Source: Nitrobacter hamburgensis X14 (GTDB taxonomy: Bacteria > Pseudomonadota > Alphaproteobacteria > Rhizobiales > Xanthobacteraceae). From it: a stretch of DNA of 64,000 nt. The stretch spans positions 3,768,001 through 3,832,000 of the forward strand of contig NC_007964.1 in assembly GCF_000013885.1 (NCBI RefSeq), written 5' to 3'. The position numbers were made by a program, and so were the translations under genes. Below the pieces are notes generated by a model. The model did no database searches, was not told the DNA's origin, and saw only the letters and a list, made by a program, of their open reading frames with translations. Positions 46,410 to 57,201 of the stretch are shown piece by piece (the stretch's first letter is position 1; every line of letters starts with the position of its first letter).

Positions 46410-47224
46410 GCCGCTCGCGCTCCTTGTCATAAATCTGCACCAGCACCTGGCGACCTTCGATACGGGCCCAACAAGCGCGTTACGTACCGGCCGTTTTCTT
46501 AAAGGAGTATATTTTAAGATGCAAGCCTCGTTCATGCTGCTATGCGGCAACGACGAAAGCCATTCGATCACGCGAACTGATTGCATCTCTGCGGCCAGCA
46601 TCAAGCGTCTCGTCGAGGTTTCTAAGTCAATACGTGAAGGTGCGCGTCGACAATCAGTTTGAGATCAGTTTCGATCGCGCAATCAGCAACCGGACTCCTT
46701 ACTCTTTCTTGACCAAGTACCAAGTTCTAGTCATCGCTCGACCGGTCATACAGCGCAATGCGGTCGCTGTAATGAGATACGCAGGTTCGAAAGCTGGATA
46801 GCTGTTCGGCGACACATGCGGCAGGTTGTTTGAAAACCGTTTGCCGAAGCGCAAATGCAACGCTCATCGCCTTGAGACTTGAAGGCCTTAAAGACATAGT
46901 CTTCAAGCGCAAGCTCGCGACACATTCCATCTCACGCTGCGGGAATCGCATGCCTCCACTGCGCGCTCGACATCGCAACCAGCGAACGGAATGGGCACAA
47001 TCTTGAGTCCGACTGACACGATCATAAGCAGTCAGGATGACAAGGCCGGTCAAACTGGGGTTCCATGCCTCGCGCAAGAGCTTCGATAAGGTACGAAAAT
47101 CACGGGACGCTCGACCTCGAGCAATGTAATTGTAAAAGTGCGCCCGGCAGAGGCCACGAACCGCAGATACCTTCCAGCCGGACAATATCTCCGGCTCAAT
47201 CATCCCACACCCCGGTAGTCCTAA
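46410..47224. other. 815-base stretch with one possible small gene
   Basis: This holds the ctaC promoter region on the left. A plus-strand frame at 46519-46662 (47 aa, MQASFMLLCGNDESHSITRT, then DCISAASIKRLVEVSKSIRE) has AAAGGAG 13 bases upstream and may be translated; confidence is low. The rest has no supported gene. Confidence 0.35.
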
Positions 47225-47686
47225 ATGACGATTTGCATGCAATCCATAGCCACCGTGCGCAGCCGGTTCACAAACAGCGTGCGGATATCCCGTCGCGACA
47301 TCGTCGCTGAAATCGTCGTGCGCGAGGACCTTGCGGCGACCCTGACCGGCATCGAGGAATGGTCGCACTTGATCATCCTGTTTTGGATGGATCAACTCGT
47401 CGGCAAGCCCGTTCCGTTAACCACGCATCCCCGGCACCGCGCCGATCTGCCGGAAGTGGGTGTGTTCTGCGCCCGCGGCCCGGAGCGGCCCAATCCGATC
47501 GGACTGGCCGTCGTCGAGTTGCTGAAACGCGACAACAACGTTCTGACCGTCAAGGCACTGGATGCCTACGACGGCACGCCCGTTCTCGATATCAAACCCT
47601 ATGACGACTTTGACGCCGTCACCGGATTGCGGATGCCGCAGTGGTGGATGATCGCAACGGGCCGCTTAACACCGCCAACGACATAG
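47225..47686 (+). CDS. trmO: TrmO/TsaA-family tRNA methyltransferase (UPF0066)
   Basis: 153 aa. The UPF0066 beta-barrel motifs are present: IATVRSRFTNS at the start, GIEEWSHLIILFWMDQL, the signature VGVFCARGPERPNPIGLAVVELL, and LDAYDGTPVLDIKPYDD. E. coli TrmO adds an N6-methyl group to t6A37 in tRNA. This protein is the short single-domain form without the C-terminal extension of E. coli TrmO. Start at 47225 (MTICMQSIATVRS) or the ATG 12 bases later. Confidence 0.85.
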   Translation: MTICMQSIATVRSRFTNSVRISRRDIVAEIVVREDLAATLTGIEEWSHLIILFWMDQLVGKPVPLTTHPRHRADLPEVGVFCARGPERPNPIGLAVVELLKRDNNVLTVKALDAYDGTPVLDIKPYDDFDAVTGLRMPQWWMIATGRLTPPTT

Positions 47687-47752
47687 CCGCATTTGCATGA
47701 GACTATCGCTCGGCAGCCACCGGCGACTTCGCAGCCCTCATGCCTCCCGCGA

Positions 47753-49021
47753 TCAACGCGACGACCGACGCGTTGGCCCCGACTGACGCCATTGTCGCGA
47801 CAGGCTGATCAGCCGATCCCGGGAAATCGTCCCGTGGTGATAAACGGCGCGTGACACCGCGTTCATACCCAATACCGCATCCCCAAATTCATGCCGTCGC
47901 AGGAATGGATGATGCGGCAGATAGGTTCGGACCATTTCTCTGTATTTTTCCATGTCGGATGGCGGAAGCCTGACGCGGCCGGCGCCCTCGAGCGGCTTCG
48001 ACTCGATATACTGCGCGAGCAACGCCAATTGCTCCTCAACGTCATAAACGGCGTTCGGCAGCGCCGCCTCGCATTGCTCGCACAGCAGGTCCCGCAACTT
48101 ATCCTGTTCGCGGCACAGTATCTCGTACAAGACCGCCTCAACTACTCCCCATGCCTCGCGGCCACGGTTTGCCTTGAGGTTTCTGGCAACGGTGGTGAAA
48201 TCATCGATCACGGCCAGGATGGACCCCACCGCCGCAAGCACCGGGGCGAATCCGGCGAATACCTTGCCGCGTTCGTTCTGCCAAAGCTCTCCCTCCGGCA
48301 GACCAAGCGCGGCTTCGATTGCCTCAAAGTAGGTGGTTATGAAATCCTGCGCGTGTTCCGGGTGTTGCAGATAGTGCGAGCCTGGTCTAGCGGCGCTCGC
48401 GGCATAGGCATGGATCAGTTGCCTGGCTCCCTCCTTGTCGAAGAACTCGACGTTAGCCGTGACGTGCGTAATCCCGGGCACGGTGAGCTCAAAGTGCTGC
48501 CGCGCCAGCTCGAGCGACTCGAACCTCCCCAGGAAAACCAGCTTGGGCCGCGAGGTAACATGCCGGTCGCTCCGCAAGAATTCGGCGGTGGATACCAGAA
48601 ACTGCTCGATTCCCGTCTCGTTCGACAACAACCTCCCTTCGTCGAGAGCGTCCACGATGACTGGAATTTTCCCCTCATGAAACGCGGTTATGGGATCGCT
48701 TTTGTCGGCGGCTTCCAGATCAGCCAGCAAAGTCCGGAGAGAACCGGCGGAAACGGGGACATTGGCCAGGTCAAGGATCGGCACCTTGAGTGTCGCCGAC
48801 AGTTCCCTCGCCAACGTGCTCTTACCGACCGCTGCGGACGCCTCGATGAAAACGATCTCCTTCTCCAAGGCCGATCGGTCGCTCCCCTCGATTTCCAGTC
48901 TTGGCGTCACGAATGGCGTTGGCTGCTCCCCGACGAAGAGGCATCCGCTCTGATCAACCTTCGGGAGATGGACGGGGCGGTTCAACACGTTGACGAGCGC
49001 GCTCAGCGCAGTTTCCGACAT
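47753..49021 (-). CDS. NACHT/STAND-like P-loop NTPase, possibly truncated
   Basis: 422 aa. Walker A is ASAAVGKST (61-69) and the Walker B-type motif VIVDALDEG (121-129) has the DxxDE form seen in NACHT/STAND NTPases. A FLGRFESLEL sensor-like segment (about 170) and a helical C-terminal half follow. There is no signal peptide or membrane span and no C-terminal repeat or effector domain is recognisable. The last residues (RQWRQSGPTRRSSR) look like off-frame reading, so the original 3' end may be lost. Many such proteins serve in phage defence or signalling; that is inference. Confidence 0.6.
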   Translation of the reverse strand: MSETALSALVNVLNRPVHLPKVDQSGCLFVGEQPTPFVTPRLEIEGSDRSALEKEIVFIEASAAVGKSTLARELSATLKVPILDLANVPVSAGSLRTLLADLEAADKSDPITAFHEGKIPVIVDALDEGRLLSNETGIEQFLVSTAEFLRSDRHVTSRPKLVFLGRFESLELARQHFELTVPGITHVTANVEFFDKEGARQLIHAYAASAARPGSHYLQHPEHAQDFITTYFEAIEAALGLPEGELWQNERGKVFAGFAPVLAAVGSILAVIDDFTTVARNLKANRGREAWGVVEAVLYEILCREQDKLRDLLCEQCEAALPNAVYDVEEQLALLAQYIESKPLEGAGRVRLPPSDMEKYREMVRTYLPHHPFLRRHEFGDAVLGMNAVSRAVYHHGTISRDRLISLSRQWRQSGPTRRSSR

Positions 49022-49426
49022 ATGGGATGACCTCTTCGGGCGAAGGCCGCACGTTTACCGTCGCGGAACTTCCGGTTCAATGGCAATGGTGTCCGGCCGA
49101 CAAAAGTAACGCGCGATACGCTCGAAAACAGCGAGGATTATGCACCCGCGTGAGCAGTGACGGGTTTGGCGGCGATGCGCCGTACTTCATTCGCACTTCG
49201 AGGCCGACGGCGGGCTTATATCATTTATACCAATAGACGCACGCGATCGCCTGAGGCGGCCAGGCTTTCGTTGCCGCAACGCACCATGTTCGAAATCCGC
49301 CCGTCGTCTCGATCCGCGGCAACTGGATCATCCTTAAAAAAGCAATGGTAAAGCGAACGACCGTGGCGCGAAAAGCGATTGCCGAACGGATATATACGCG
49401 CGCGCGAATCCATGTCATACTGAGCT
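49022..49426. other. Gap after the NTPase start
   Basis: About 400 bases with no supported gene; it must contain the NTPase promoter. Confidence 0.35.
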
Positions 49427-49651
49427 ATGATAAAAGGTTGGAAGATCAGTTCCGTGAGGCCTGGCAGAGGCGCCAGTGGCGCATTGCGCCAGGAATTCAT
49501 CCTTGTCGCCATCGCCGACCAGGCCGAGGCTGTCCGAGTGGTCAAGGAGTGCCTTCCTGACGCGGAAATCACGGTGGATTCGGAAGCCAGTCCAGATCTT
49601 ATTGCCGAATATCAGGTCATCGAAGGCGAAATGGTTGTGCTCGCGGAGTGA
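49427..49651 (+). CDS. Small hypothetical protein
   Basis: 74 aa, soluble. The second half reads EFILVAIADQAEAVRVVKECLPDAEITV and then LIAEYQVIEGEMVVLAE, an alternating beta-alpha-beta pattern typical of a real small fold. The start ATG at 49427 lacks a strong ribosome-binding site. Unknown function; orphan between gaps. Confidence 0.55.
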   Translation: MIKGWKISSVRPGRGASGALRQEFILVAIADQAEAVRVVKECLPDAEITVDSEASPDLIAEYQVIEGEMVVLAE

Positions 49652-50079
49652 TCTGGAGTTGCGCGGGAGTGCGCACTCTCGCATCAAGGCCTGAAAATCG
49701 GATTGCGGGATGTGCTGGGCGCCCGGGAACCGGTAGCGCCGCGATAGAGAGTGGCCACGATCGCAATTTCTTACCCCGGCATTTTTCGGATCGATCAACC
49801 GCAACGCACGGCGGCTCGCGCCGAGCGAGCACGATCTTCACCATTTGGTTGCCGACGTCGGAGGCGCAGGCCCCATCAGGGGCAACGGTGAAATCATATT
49901 TTCAGTCGACAGGATCAGAATTTCTTCATAGCAACGGCTCGGTCGTGGCGGACGCGACGTCCGGACAAACAGTTCCCGCGCACCAGCCTGATAAGATCGT
50001 CTCATGAACAAGCCGTGGTAGCCTGTGATAAGGCCAATGCCAGAGACGCAGAAACAGTTGCCTAAGGAGAGAATAACCT
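49652..50079. other. Gap between two small hypothetical genes
   Basis: About 430 bases without a supported gene. Confidence 0.35.
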
Positions 50080-50352
50080 ATGCGATACCGTACCAACCAG
50101 GGGCTGCTGATCGAGGCCGGAACGTCGGTCGAGGCGATCCGACGCCTGCGTGAGTCGAGCTGGAATGAACAAAACCTCAGCGATGAGGTGTACATGGAAG
50201 CGGTTGCGGATCGCATGTACCAGGAGGGCGTTCACGTTTCAACGCTCAGCCCGGACATGTTCATTGCCGGGCTGTTGAGCGCCGGGCTACTCACGCGCGA
50301 AACCGACGATACGCAGCCGGATGCAGCGAAGCAGGAAACAGATCGTAACTAG
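50080..50352 (+). CDS. Small hypothetical protein
   Basis: 90 aa. AAGGAGAG lies 9 bases before the ATG. It is soluble and acidic (VEAIRRLRESSWNEQNLSDEVYMEAVADRMYQEG, then VSTLSPDMFIAGLLSAGLLT). No known family is recognised. Its stop codon TAG lies within the CTAG that begins family A repeat copy 8, so the repeat inserted at, or supplied, the gene's end. Confidence 0.7.
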   Translation: MRYRTNQGLLIEAGTSVEAIRRLRESSWNEQNLSDEVYMEAVADRMYQEGVHVSTLSPDMFIAGLLSAGLLTRETDDTQPDAAKQETDRN

Positions 50353-50454
50353 AGCCTTTTCGTTTCTGATGGAATCAGAAGCGGGCTCTATGATTTTGAT
50401 TTGACGCGTTTTCTTCACGCGAACCGGTACCCACTTCGCTCGAAAACGCTCTAG
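50349..50454 (+). repeat. Dispersed repeat, family A (short form, copy 8)
   Basis: CTAGAGCCTTTTCGTTTCTG start, GACGCGTTTTCTTCACGCGA core, CGAAAACGCTCTAG end. The two ends form an 11-bp imperfect inverted repeat, GAGC(C/G)TTTTCG, with CTAG outside. This is the cleanest copy in the window. Confidence 0.9.
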
Positions 50455-50573
50455 ATAAAGGCGGGCCGCTATACAAGCGACAGCCGGCAAGACCGACGCC
50501 GAGGAACGAGTCCTCACGGTAATTGATACGAGACGGCTGGATGCCTATATAGACAGACCAGCGGAGGAACAAA

Positions 50574-51641
50574 ATGTCTGACAAAATCCCGGTCACCGTG
50601 CTGACCGGCTATCTCGGCGCCGGCAAAACCACATTGCTCAACCGCATCCTTTCGGAGCAGCACGGCAAGAAATACGCCGTCATCGTCAACGAATTCGGCG
50701 AGATCGGCATCGACAACGACCTTGTCGTCGGCGCCGACGAGGAAGTGTTCGAGATGAACAACGGTTGCATCTGCTGCACCGTGCGCGGCGACCTCATGCG
50801 CATCCTCAGCGACCTGATGAAGCGGAAGGGCAAGTTCGACGCCATCATCGTGGAGACCACGGGCCTCGCCGATCCGGCGCCGGTGGCGCAGACCTTCTTC
50901 GTCGACGAGAATGTCGGAAAGCAGACCAAGCTCGATGCGGTCGTCACCGTCACCGACGCCAAGTGGCTCAACGACAGGCTCAAGGACGCTCCGGAAGCCA
51001 AGAACCAGATCGCCTTCGCCGACGTGATCTTGATCAACAAGACCGATCTCGTCTCGGCCGCCGAACTGGCAGAGGTCGAAGCGCGCATCCGCGGCATCAA
51101 TCCCTACGCGAAGCTGCACAGGACCCAACGGGCACAGATCCCGCTCAACGAGATTCTGGAACGCAACGCCTTCGATCTCGACCGCATTCTCGATTTCGAA
51201 CCGGCCTTCCTCGACGCCAAGGATCACAGCCATGGCCACGATCACGACCATGGCCACGATCACGATCATGGCAACGGCCATGACCACCATGATCATGATC
51301 ATGACCACGAGGACCAGCATGGCGGGCTCAAGCACTACCACGACGAGGAAATGCAATCGATTTCGCTCAAAACCGACAAGCCGCTCGACGCCGATAAGTT
51401 TTTCCCGTGGGTAGAAGACCTGGTACAGAAGGAAGGCCCGAGCATTTTGCGCAGCAAGGGCATCCTTTCCTTCAAGGACGAAGATCGGCGCTTCGTGTTC
51501 CAGGGCGTCCATATGATTCTTGACGGCGACCATCAGCGGCCCTGGAAAGAAGACGAAAAGCGCCAAAGTCGCATCGTTTTCATCGGCCGTAATTTGCCGG
51601 AAAAGACGATCGCCGACGGGTTCGAGAGCTGTATCGCCTGA
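50574..51641 (+). CDS. COG0523 metallochaperone GTPase, copy 2
   Basis: 355 aa and closely similar to the copy at 4356 along its length. The Walker A motif GYLGAGKT is at residues 12-19, CICC at 65-68 and NKTD near 148. A His/Asp run (HSHGHDHDHGHDHDHGNGHD) precedes the CobW_C domain. GGAGG lies 7 bases before the ATG. Unlike copy 1, no Zur-type palindrome is visible upstream and no transporter genes are nearby, so it may serve a different metal condition or client. Gene duplication within the lineage is the simplest origin. Confidence 0.92.
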   Translation: MSDKIPVTVLTGYLGAGKTTLLNRILSEQHGKKYAVIVNEFGEIGIDNDLVVGADEEVFEMNNGCICCTVRGDLMRILSDLMKRKGKFDAIIVETTGLADPAPVAQTFFVDENVGKQTKLDAVVTVTDAKWLNDRLKDAPEAKNQIAFADVILINKTDLVSAAELAEVEARIRGINPYAKLHRTQRAQIPLNEILERNAFDLDRILDFEPAFLDAKDHSHGHDHDHGHDHDHGNGHDHHDHDHDHEDQHGGLKHYHDEEMQSISLKTDKPLDADKFFPWVEDLVQKEGPSILRSKGILSFKDEDRRFVFQGVHMILDGDHQRPWKEDEKRQSRIVFIGRNLPEKTIADGFESCIA

Positions 51642-51699
51642 TATAAGCGACCCTCAGCGCACTGCCCTCGGGAGCGCACGCACGCCCCCAGATGCCGCA

Positions 51700-52640
51700 C
51701 GCGGCGTGATCGTCAGCCCAATCTGTTCGACCGTGCCGGCATCCGCCAGCCCGCTGAAAAGGGTGCAGCCGTTTTCCGAACCGGGACGGGTGCGCTGCGG
51801 CGGGACGAGCGGGCAGAGCGGCGCCATTGGCAGCGGCGATGCCGGCGGAGAAGCATAGCCTTGAGCTTCGAAACTGGGGGCTTGCCGCCGATGGCGGCCG
51901 GAGTTCTTGTGATGTTTGAAGTCACAAGGTCATGCTGGCATCGCGGCGGCACGGTATTTCGAACGGTGCGGCATGGATCCATTCGCGCAAGGAAGCGCCA
52001 CCATCGCTGGATGCGAGATGGTGGGCTGGACGACATGCTTGTGGTGTTGGCGCGCGAAGCCCACCTGGAATGACTGACGATCGACTCAACCATCGTTCGC
52101 GCTCATCAGCGCCGCCGGCGCACGACGGTCATAATGGGCGGATGCCCCCAGGCACGGCTCAGTCCCGCGCCGGCCTGAGCACACCACGATACACATGGCC
52201 GCCCGAGGCTTGGGGTATCCCGTGCGGTTCACGACAGCAGATCAGAAGGGACACACCGCAAGCCGCCGCTTGATTGAAGGTTGATCAATTCGCCGGGCTT
52301 CTCGCGCTCGTAGCGAGTGAACGGCACCACCGGATCAAGCGCGCCTGAGCCGGCCTCCCCCCATCGACGCAGTACCTTACCCCGTCGAAACCAACGCCCG
52401 TGCCAACATACGATCACGGGTCCCGACAGGCGCTTGCGACAGAAAATGTTGATCTCGGCCTCCGTGGCATCGCCGAATCGGGAAGGCAACGAATGCGGTC
52501 GCACTCGATTCAATCGCGCGCCACTGCGCCGTCCAGCCATCCTTAAGAGGTTCTACCATCAGGCGTTCGACTGGGTGCGTTCTGGAGTTCTCTTGGATGA
52601 TCATCCGGAGCGTTTGGGGTAAGAGTGCATGTCCGCCAAC
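51700..52640. pseudogene. Insertion-sequence graveyard (IS5-type and IS481-type fragments)
   Basis: Plus-strand frames hold IS5/IS427-like transposase pieces, for example SRAGLSTPRYTWPPEAWGIP at about 52155-52240, corresponding to the usual RGGLSTKIHLAVDGLGNP. A minus-strand frame at about 52260-52340 reads VPFTRYEREKPGELINLQSS, the IS481 start-of-core motif (RYERxxPGELIHID). All are short, frame-shifted and inactive. Confidence 0.6.
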
Positions 52641-52726
52641 CAGCATCCCTTTCGGCCCCGGGACAAATCACATCCATGCCAACGAAAGCAGATGCCCCTC
52701 CGCTCTACCCGCGCAACACCCCGACT

Positions 52727-52924
52727 CTACGGTTCCTCGGAAGGCCGTGAGAAAATGATCAGCAGAAAACCGACCACAGCCATCGCAGCGCCGTAGTAGA
52801 CCCATTCCGTATGCCTGACCATGATACTATCGGCGGGAAAGCTATAGAAGCGGAAGCCCTGCCCCATAAAGCCCAGTCCGGCGACCAAGGTGATGACTCC
52901 GACGATTCTCAGTAGAGCATGCAT
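52727..52924 (-). CDS. Small two-helix membrane protein
   Basis: 65 aa from the ATG at 52924 (MHALLRIVGVITLVAGLGFM). Two membrane helices flank a short loop (FYSFPADSIMVRHTEWVYYG), and a polar tail (SRPSEEP) ends it. Comparable small membrane proteins occur widely in Bradyrhizobiaceae but have no known role. A longer upstream reading is not supported. Confidence 0.65.
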   Translation of the reverse strand: MHALLRIVGVITLVAGLGFMGQGFRFYSFPADSIMVRHTEWVYYGAAMAVVGFLLIIFSRPSEEP

Positions 52925-53836
52925 TCTAGGGCGTTTTCCCGGATGTTGTTGAATGTGACCAAACAGCGAGTGCGCTATACTAAGCGGCCTCGGGTTTCGC
53001 TTCAACTCTATTTGCGGCCGGGATGTTAGTTGTCCCAAATACGGCGAGCCGCTCGACGAGACTTGTTCGCATTCACGGTTCTTCGCACCCATGATACGCC
53101 AGCGGCCGGGTGGCGTCATGTCGCACGTCGCGTGCTTTTCGCAGCGTGTCTGATAATTATGCACTGCCCCCAGTAGTTTTCAGCTCTGTTGGCGATGGTC
53201 GACGAACCGTGCGGTAAGGACGGGATCGTCCTGCTCGCCGCGTCCCGCGCAACGTAAGGATCGAGGGTCTGCGTAAGGATGGCGGCCGGATATGAGCGAT
53301 CGCTGCGACGCCCTTAACTGGACAATAGTGCCGAGGTGCGAGGCGTCGAGTCCGTTTATCAACACTTTTTCTGGCGCCAACCGCTCAACGCAACGCGCGC
53401 TATCAACGCAAGGCCGATTTATCAACACCCTTTTCATGAGTTGCTGAACGCGTCCATGAGACCGGGCATCTGGAGACCGGCCTCACCAGCCTACTGCCGA
53501 AGATCCGCACCAAGCCGTACGCCGGCAAATGCACGCTGCGGTTCGCTTACCGCCAGATCGATGAATCAGTCACAGGACGTAATTGAAACTGGGCAGAACA
53601 CGCGTGCTGGAGCAAGGTTCGGATGCCCCGCGCTATTTAGGTGCTCCACCGTACGAGCTCTTGTTGGATAAACTGACTTTTCTCAGGTCTTTCACGAAGA
53701 ACGTCGTCGTTCGCGTCAGACGGCCAGACACACAACGACCGCGGTAAGCGCTGCCTCGTTTCCGAGATCGGCACGCTTCACCGCGGTCGCAGACGAACAC
53801 TACTCTTTAAATTCGTAATATCTTCAACCGCCCTAG
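52925..53836. other. 912-base stretch without a supported gene
   Basis: A plus-strand fragment around 53480-53580 reads ETGLTSLLPKIRTKPYAGKC, which may be the remains of a lost gene. Nothing else is recognisable. Confidence 0.4.
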
Positions 53837-54586
53837 TTAGGCGGCAGACCTAGCCGTAACCTTCTTCTCTGGCTTCTGAGCCGAAGGCGTCTTCGACGAT
53901 GTGACCGTTGGCACACCATTCTCGAAGCTCACCTCACTGGCTGCAACCAATTCAGCTTCAAGAAGCGAAGGCTGCTTGGGAGCCGTTAAACGCTGGAACG
54001 ACTCCGTCAACGAGATCGAAAGATCAATGGCTTTGCCGCGAAACGTATCCCACAACATCACCGCACCCTGACTCGGCACCAACATTCCCTGCCTAGCCGG
54101 ACCCCGGTTCAAGGCAAGGCGCGACTCGCGCACGCGCCGATGCCCGACGTGCTCATGCTCATGCTCATCATGTTGCGCATTGACAGGCAGCTGCAGCACC
54201 GTCGCGGTTTGCCCAGCGGTAAGCTGCGCAATCTTCAGAACCTGCCCGTTCGGGAATTCCAGCGCGTCGTGCTGAACGTATGGATTATCCTCATCGACCT
54301 TCCGGAAGCTCGCGACCTTATGGTCCACGCGAGCCTTACCCGAGAATCTCATGCCAAAAAAGCTGCGAGGGCAATCGTACTGAACGTTCTCGTCAAAGGC
54401 GAGTTCCGTTCCAGGCAACAGGCAGACCGCCAATTCGGGCGGGCTATCATGAATCACAAGCTTGGGGCCGAGCTCGCCAACGGCGGCAAAGCCGCGCACG
54501 TTTGATTTTGCAAGCTCCATCGTAACCAGCTTATCGGCGACCTTGGCAGGCCGCGAAGAAACGTGATGCAGACTGTAGTCGCACAT
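53837..54586 (-). CDS. Conserved-type hypothetical protein (MCDYSLHH family)
   Basis: 249 aa, start ATG at 54586 with GAGGAG upstream. The N-terminus (MCDYSLHHVSSRPAKVADKL, then RGFAAVGE and AVCLLPGTELAFDENV) resembles proteins I remember as common in Bradyrhizobium and Nitrobacter without known function. A His/Glu cluster at about residues 138-148 (HDEHEHEHVGHRR) could bind metal. The C-terminal 60 residues are low-complexity. No signal peptide, no operon partners. Confidence 0.75.
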   Translation of the reverse strand: MCDYSLHHVSSRPAKVADKLVTMELAKSNVRGFAAVGELGPKLVIHDSPPELAVCLLPGTELAFDENVQYDCPRSFFGMRFSGKARVDHKVASFRKVDEDNPYVQHDALEFPNGQVLKIAQLTAGQTATVLQLPVNAQHDEHEHEHVGHRRVRESRLALNRGPARQGMLVPSQGAVMLWDTFRGKAIDLSISLTESFQRLTAPKQPSLLEAELVAASEVSFENGVPTVTSSKTPSAQKPEKKVTARSAA

Positions 54587-55293
<707 letters not shown>

Positions 55294-55701
55294 ATGATGG
55301 ACGACGCGAACATAGCTGGAACCGAAAGCGTTTCCCCGGTTGGCGCTGATGCCGCCGATGCGGTGAATCGGCCACCCAGCATCCCGACGGACGAAATGGA
55401 GCGCATGGGAGAGGGAATCGTAGGCGCACTCAAGACGGTCTACGATCCAGAAATTCCGGCCGACCTCTACGAGCTTGGTCTGATTTATAAAATCATCATC
55501 GATGACGACCGCATGGTCAATATCGAGATGACGCTGACGTCGCCGGCTTGTCCGTCCGCGGCGGAACTGCCGGGCCAGGTAAAGAACGCGGTCGCGGGCG
55601 TATCCGGCGTGCGCGATGCCAAGGTCGCGATCGTCTGGGAGCCGCCGTGGGATCCCAGCCGCATGTCGGACGAGGCGCGCACGGTGCTCAACATGTGGTG
55701 A
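55294..55701 (+). CDS. sufT: SufT-type Fe-S assembly protein (MIP18/DUF59)
   Basis: 135 aa. The MIP18 domain (VGALKTVYDPEIPADLYELGLIYKIIID, LTSPACPSAAELPGQV, VWEPPWDPSRMSDEARTVLNMW) contains the conserved Cys in TSPACPSA and the WxPPW motif. SufT helps load Fe-S clusters into apo-proteins. The ATG at 55294 has AGGAG 8 bases upstream; upstream in-frame codons are not supported. Normally sufT is next to other suf genes; here it stands alone among IS debris. Confidence 0.9.
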   Translation: MMDDANIAGTESVSPVGADAADAVNRPPSIPTDEMERMGEGIVGALKTVYDPEIPADLYELGLIYKIIIDDDRMVNIEMTLTSPACPSAAELPGQVKNAVAGVSGVRDAKVAIVWEPPWDPSRMSDEARTVLNMW

Positions 55702-56640
55702 TGATCGGATCATCACCCAGTCGTATCGATTCAGGTTTTCGGCTTGCAATTCAGCAGGGGCCCACGCGTCAGGCGCTTGCAAACGACCTATTGCCGCCCT
55801 CCCCGGCGCGCAGTTGCGTGTCAGCCGTGGGAGCTTGCGGATCGAGCCCAAGCTCTCGGCGGAATAAGCCGGCGCGGCAGAGCCGTATTCGCGTGGCGGT
55901 GGCAGTCTCTTTGGAAACAAGCCCGGACCTATAAAGGACCAGCACGGCTGTCCTCTTGCGGGGCAACAAGTCAAGCTTGCGCTTCGCGCCCGCCCATTGG
56001 CAGGAGGTTATTGCCAGCGACATTGCGGGCCCGCCGACGGTGCCCTGATCACAATTCCCACAAGGCGCCGACGGCTTCCGGGCGTCAGGCCCCATGCGGG
56101 AGAGCCGTTGAGCGCACGCTATGACGCCCTTAGCGGCGTACTGGATCGCAGGCGAGCACCGGACGGCGCTCGAGTTCGGCACAGGAGATGGCGCCACGAA
56201 TGCAGCAGGCCGGCGCGCGCGGCGCCGGATAGACGCTGCAACTCACAGGGCAGTCCGCCCGGTCGATCACAGATACAGAAGGCAGGGTATTCGCGGGAAA
56301 CGGCGCCGCTTGCTCGAAGGGGGCCAGACCGGGATATCCGGCCGTCGTCAACTATAAAACGATCGAACCAAAATAAATGAAATCAGACGCAAACACACCC
56401 CCGCCCTGATCGCAGAACCGATCGAACTGTATCGATCGAAGCTGTCGCAGACGACATGCCCATTCTTCACCTTTTGACGGGCTGAACTTTGCGGCCACCC
56501 GCCAAACATTCTGGCTCGCTTTAACCGCCCCGCCCCCGTGGCGGCAACCGCGAGCGGGATGCTCGCGAGCGCCATGGGTTTTGACAGGCTTAACTTCAGC
56601 AGGTCGTTCCTGCTGTTTAGTCATGCCTGCGTTAGGCCGC
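55702..56640. other. 939-base stretch without a recognisable gene
   Basis: Several medium-length open frames exist on both strands, but none has a credible start or domain. It may hold decayed genes downstream of sufT and cycM. Confidence 0.4.
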
Positions 56641-57201
56641 CTACTTCGGCAGCGGCACAGGGTTCTTCGAGAGCGTTGCGAGATACGCCACCAGGTCAGC
56701 GCGCTTGCTCTCGCTCTTCAAGCCGGCGAAGCTCATGGACGTGCCCTTGACGTAGCCCTTCGGATCATTGATCCATTCGTTGAGCTCGGCGAAGGTCCAT
56801 TTGCCGCCCTTGGCCTTCAAGGCTGCGGAGTAGTTAAAGCCCGGCTGCGAAGCGACCGGCCGGTCGACGATGTTATAGAGGTCAGGGCCGATCTTGGGGC
56901 CTTTGCCTTCCTCGGTGTTGTGGCAAATCTGGCACTGCTTGACGAGCCCGGCACCGCGCTCGGCATTGGCGCTGGCAAGCGCCTTATTGAACGACGCCGC
57001 GTCAGCCGCCGCCGAATGCTCGGTCTTGGCGGTGGCTTCCTTGGCATCGGCTTTATGAGCAGCTTCAGAGTGCGACTTCTCTGGTCCGCTGAACGACTCG
57101 TCGATGATGCGTACTACTTGCACAAACAACAATGTTCCCAGCAGTGCGCCGAGAATAGCGTTGGTCCGGTTTGAATGCACTGTATCACTCCCAGAGGTCA
57201 T
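56641..57201 (-). CDS. cycM: Membrane-anchored cytochrome c (CycM-type)
   Basis: 186 aa. One N-terminal helix (about 14-32, NAILGALLGTLLFVQVVRII) anchors it; a charged, Ala/His-rich linker leads to a class I heme domain with CQICH at 90-94 and the axial Met in GTSMSFAGL. CycM-type cytochromes carry electrons from the bc1 complex or other donors to aa3 oxidase in Bradyrhizobiaceae. In a nitrite oxidiser it could take electrons from the NXR cytochrome c; this is inference. Confidence 0.92.
   Translation of the reverse strand: MTSGSDTVHSNRTNAILGALLGTLLFVQVVRIIDESFSGPEKSHSEAAHKADAKEATAKTEHSAAADAASFNKALASANAERGAGLVKQCQICHNTEEGKGPKIGPDLYNIVDRPVASQPGFNYSAALKAKGGKWTFAELNEWINDPKGYVKGTSMSFAGLKSESKRADLVAYLATLSKNPVPLPK

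Noticed and set aside
46727..47395. 222-codon minus-strand frame
   Set aside because: Overlaps the conserved 5' half of trmO on the opposite strand and resembles no protein family.
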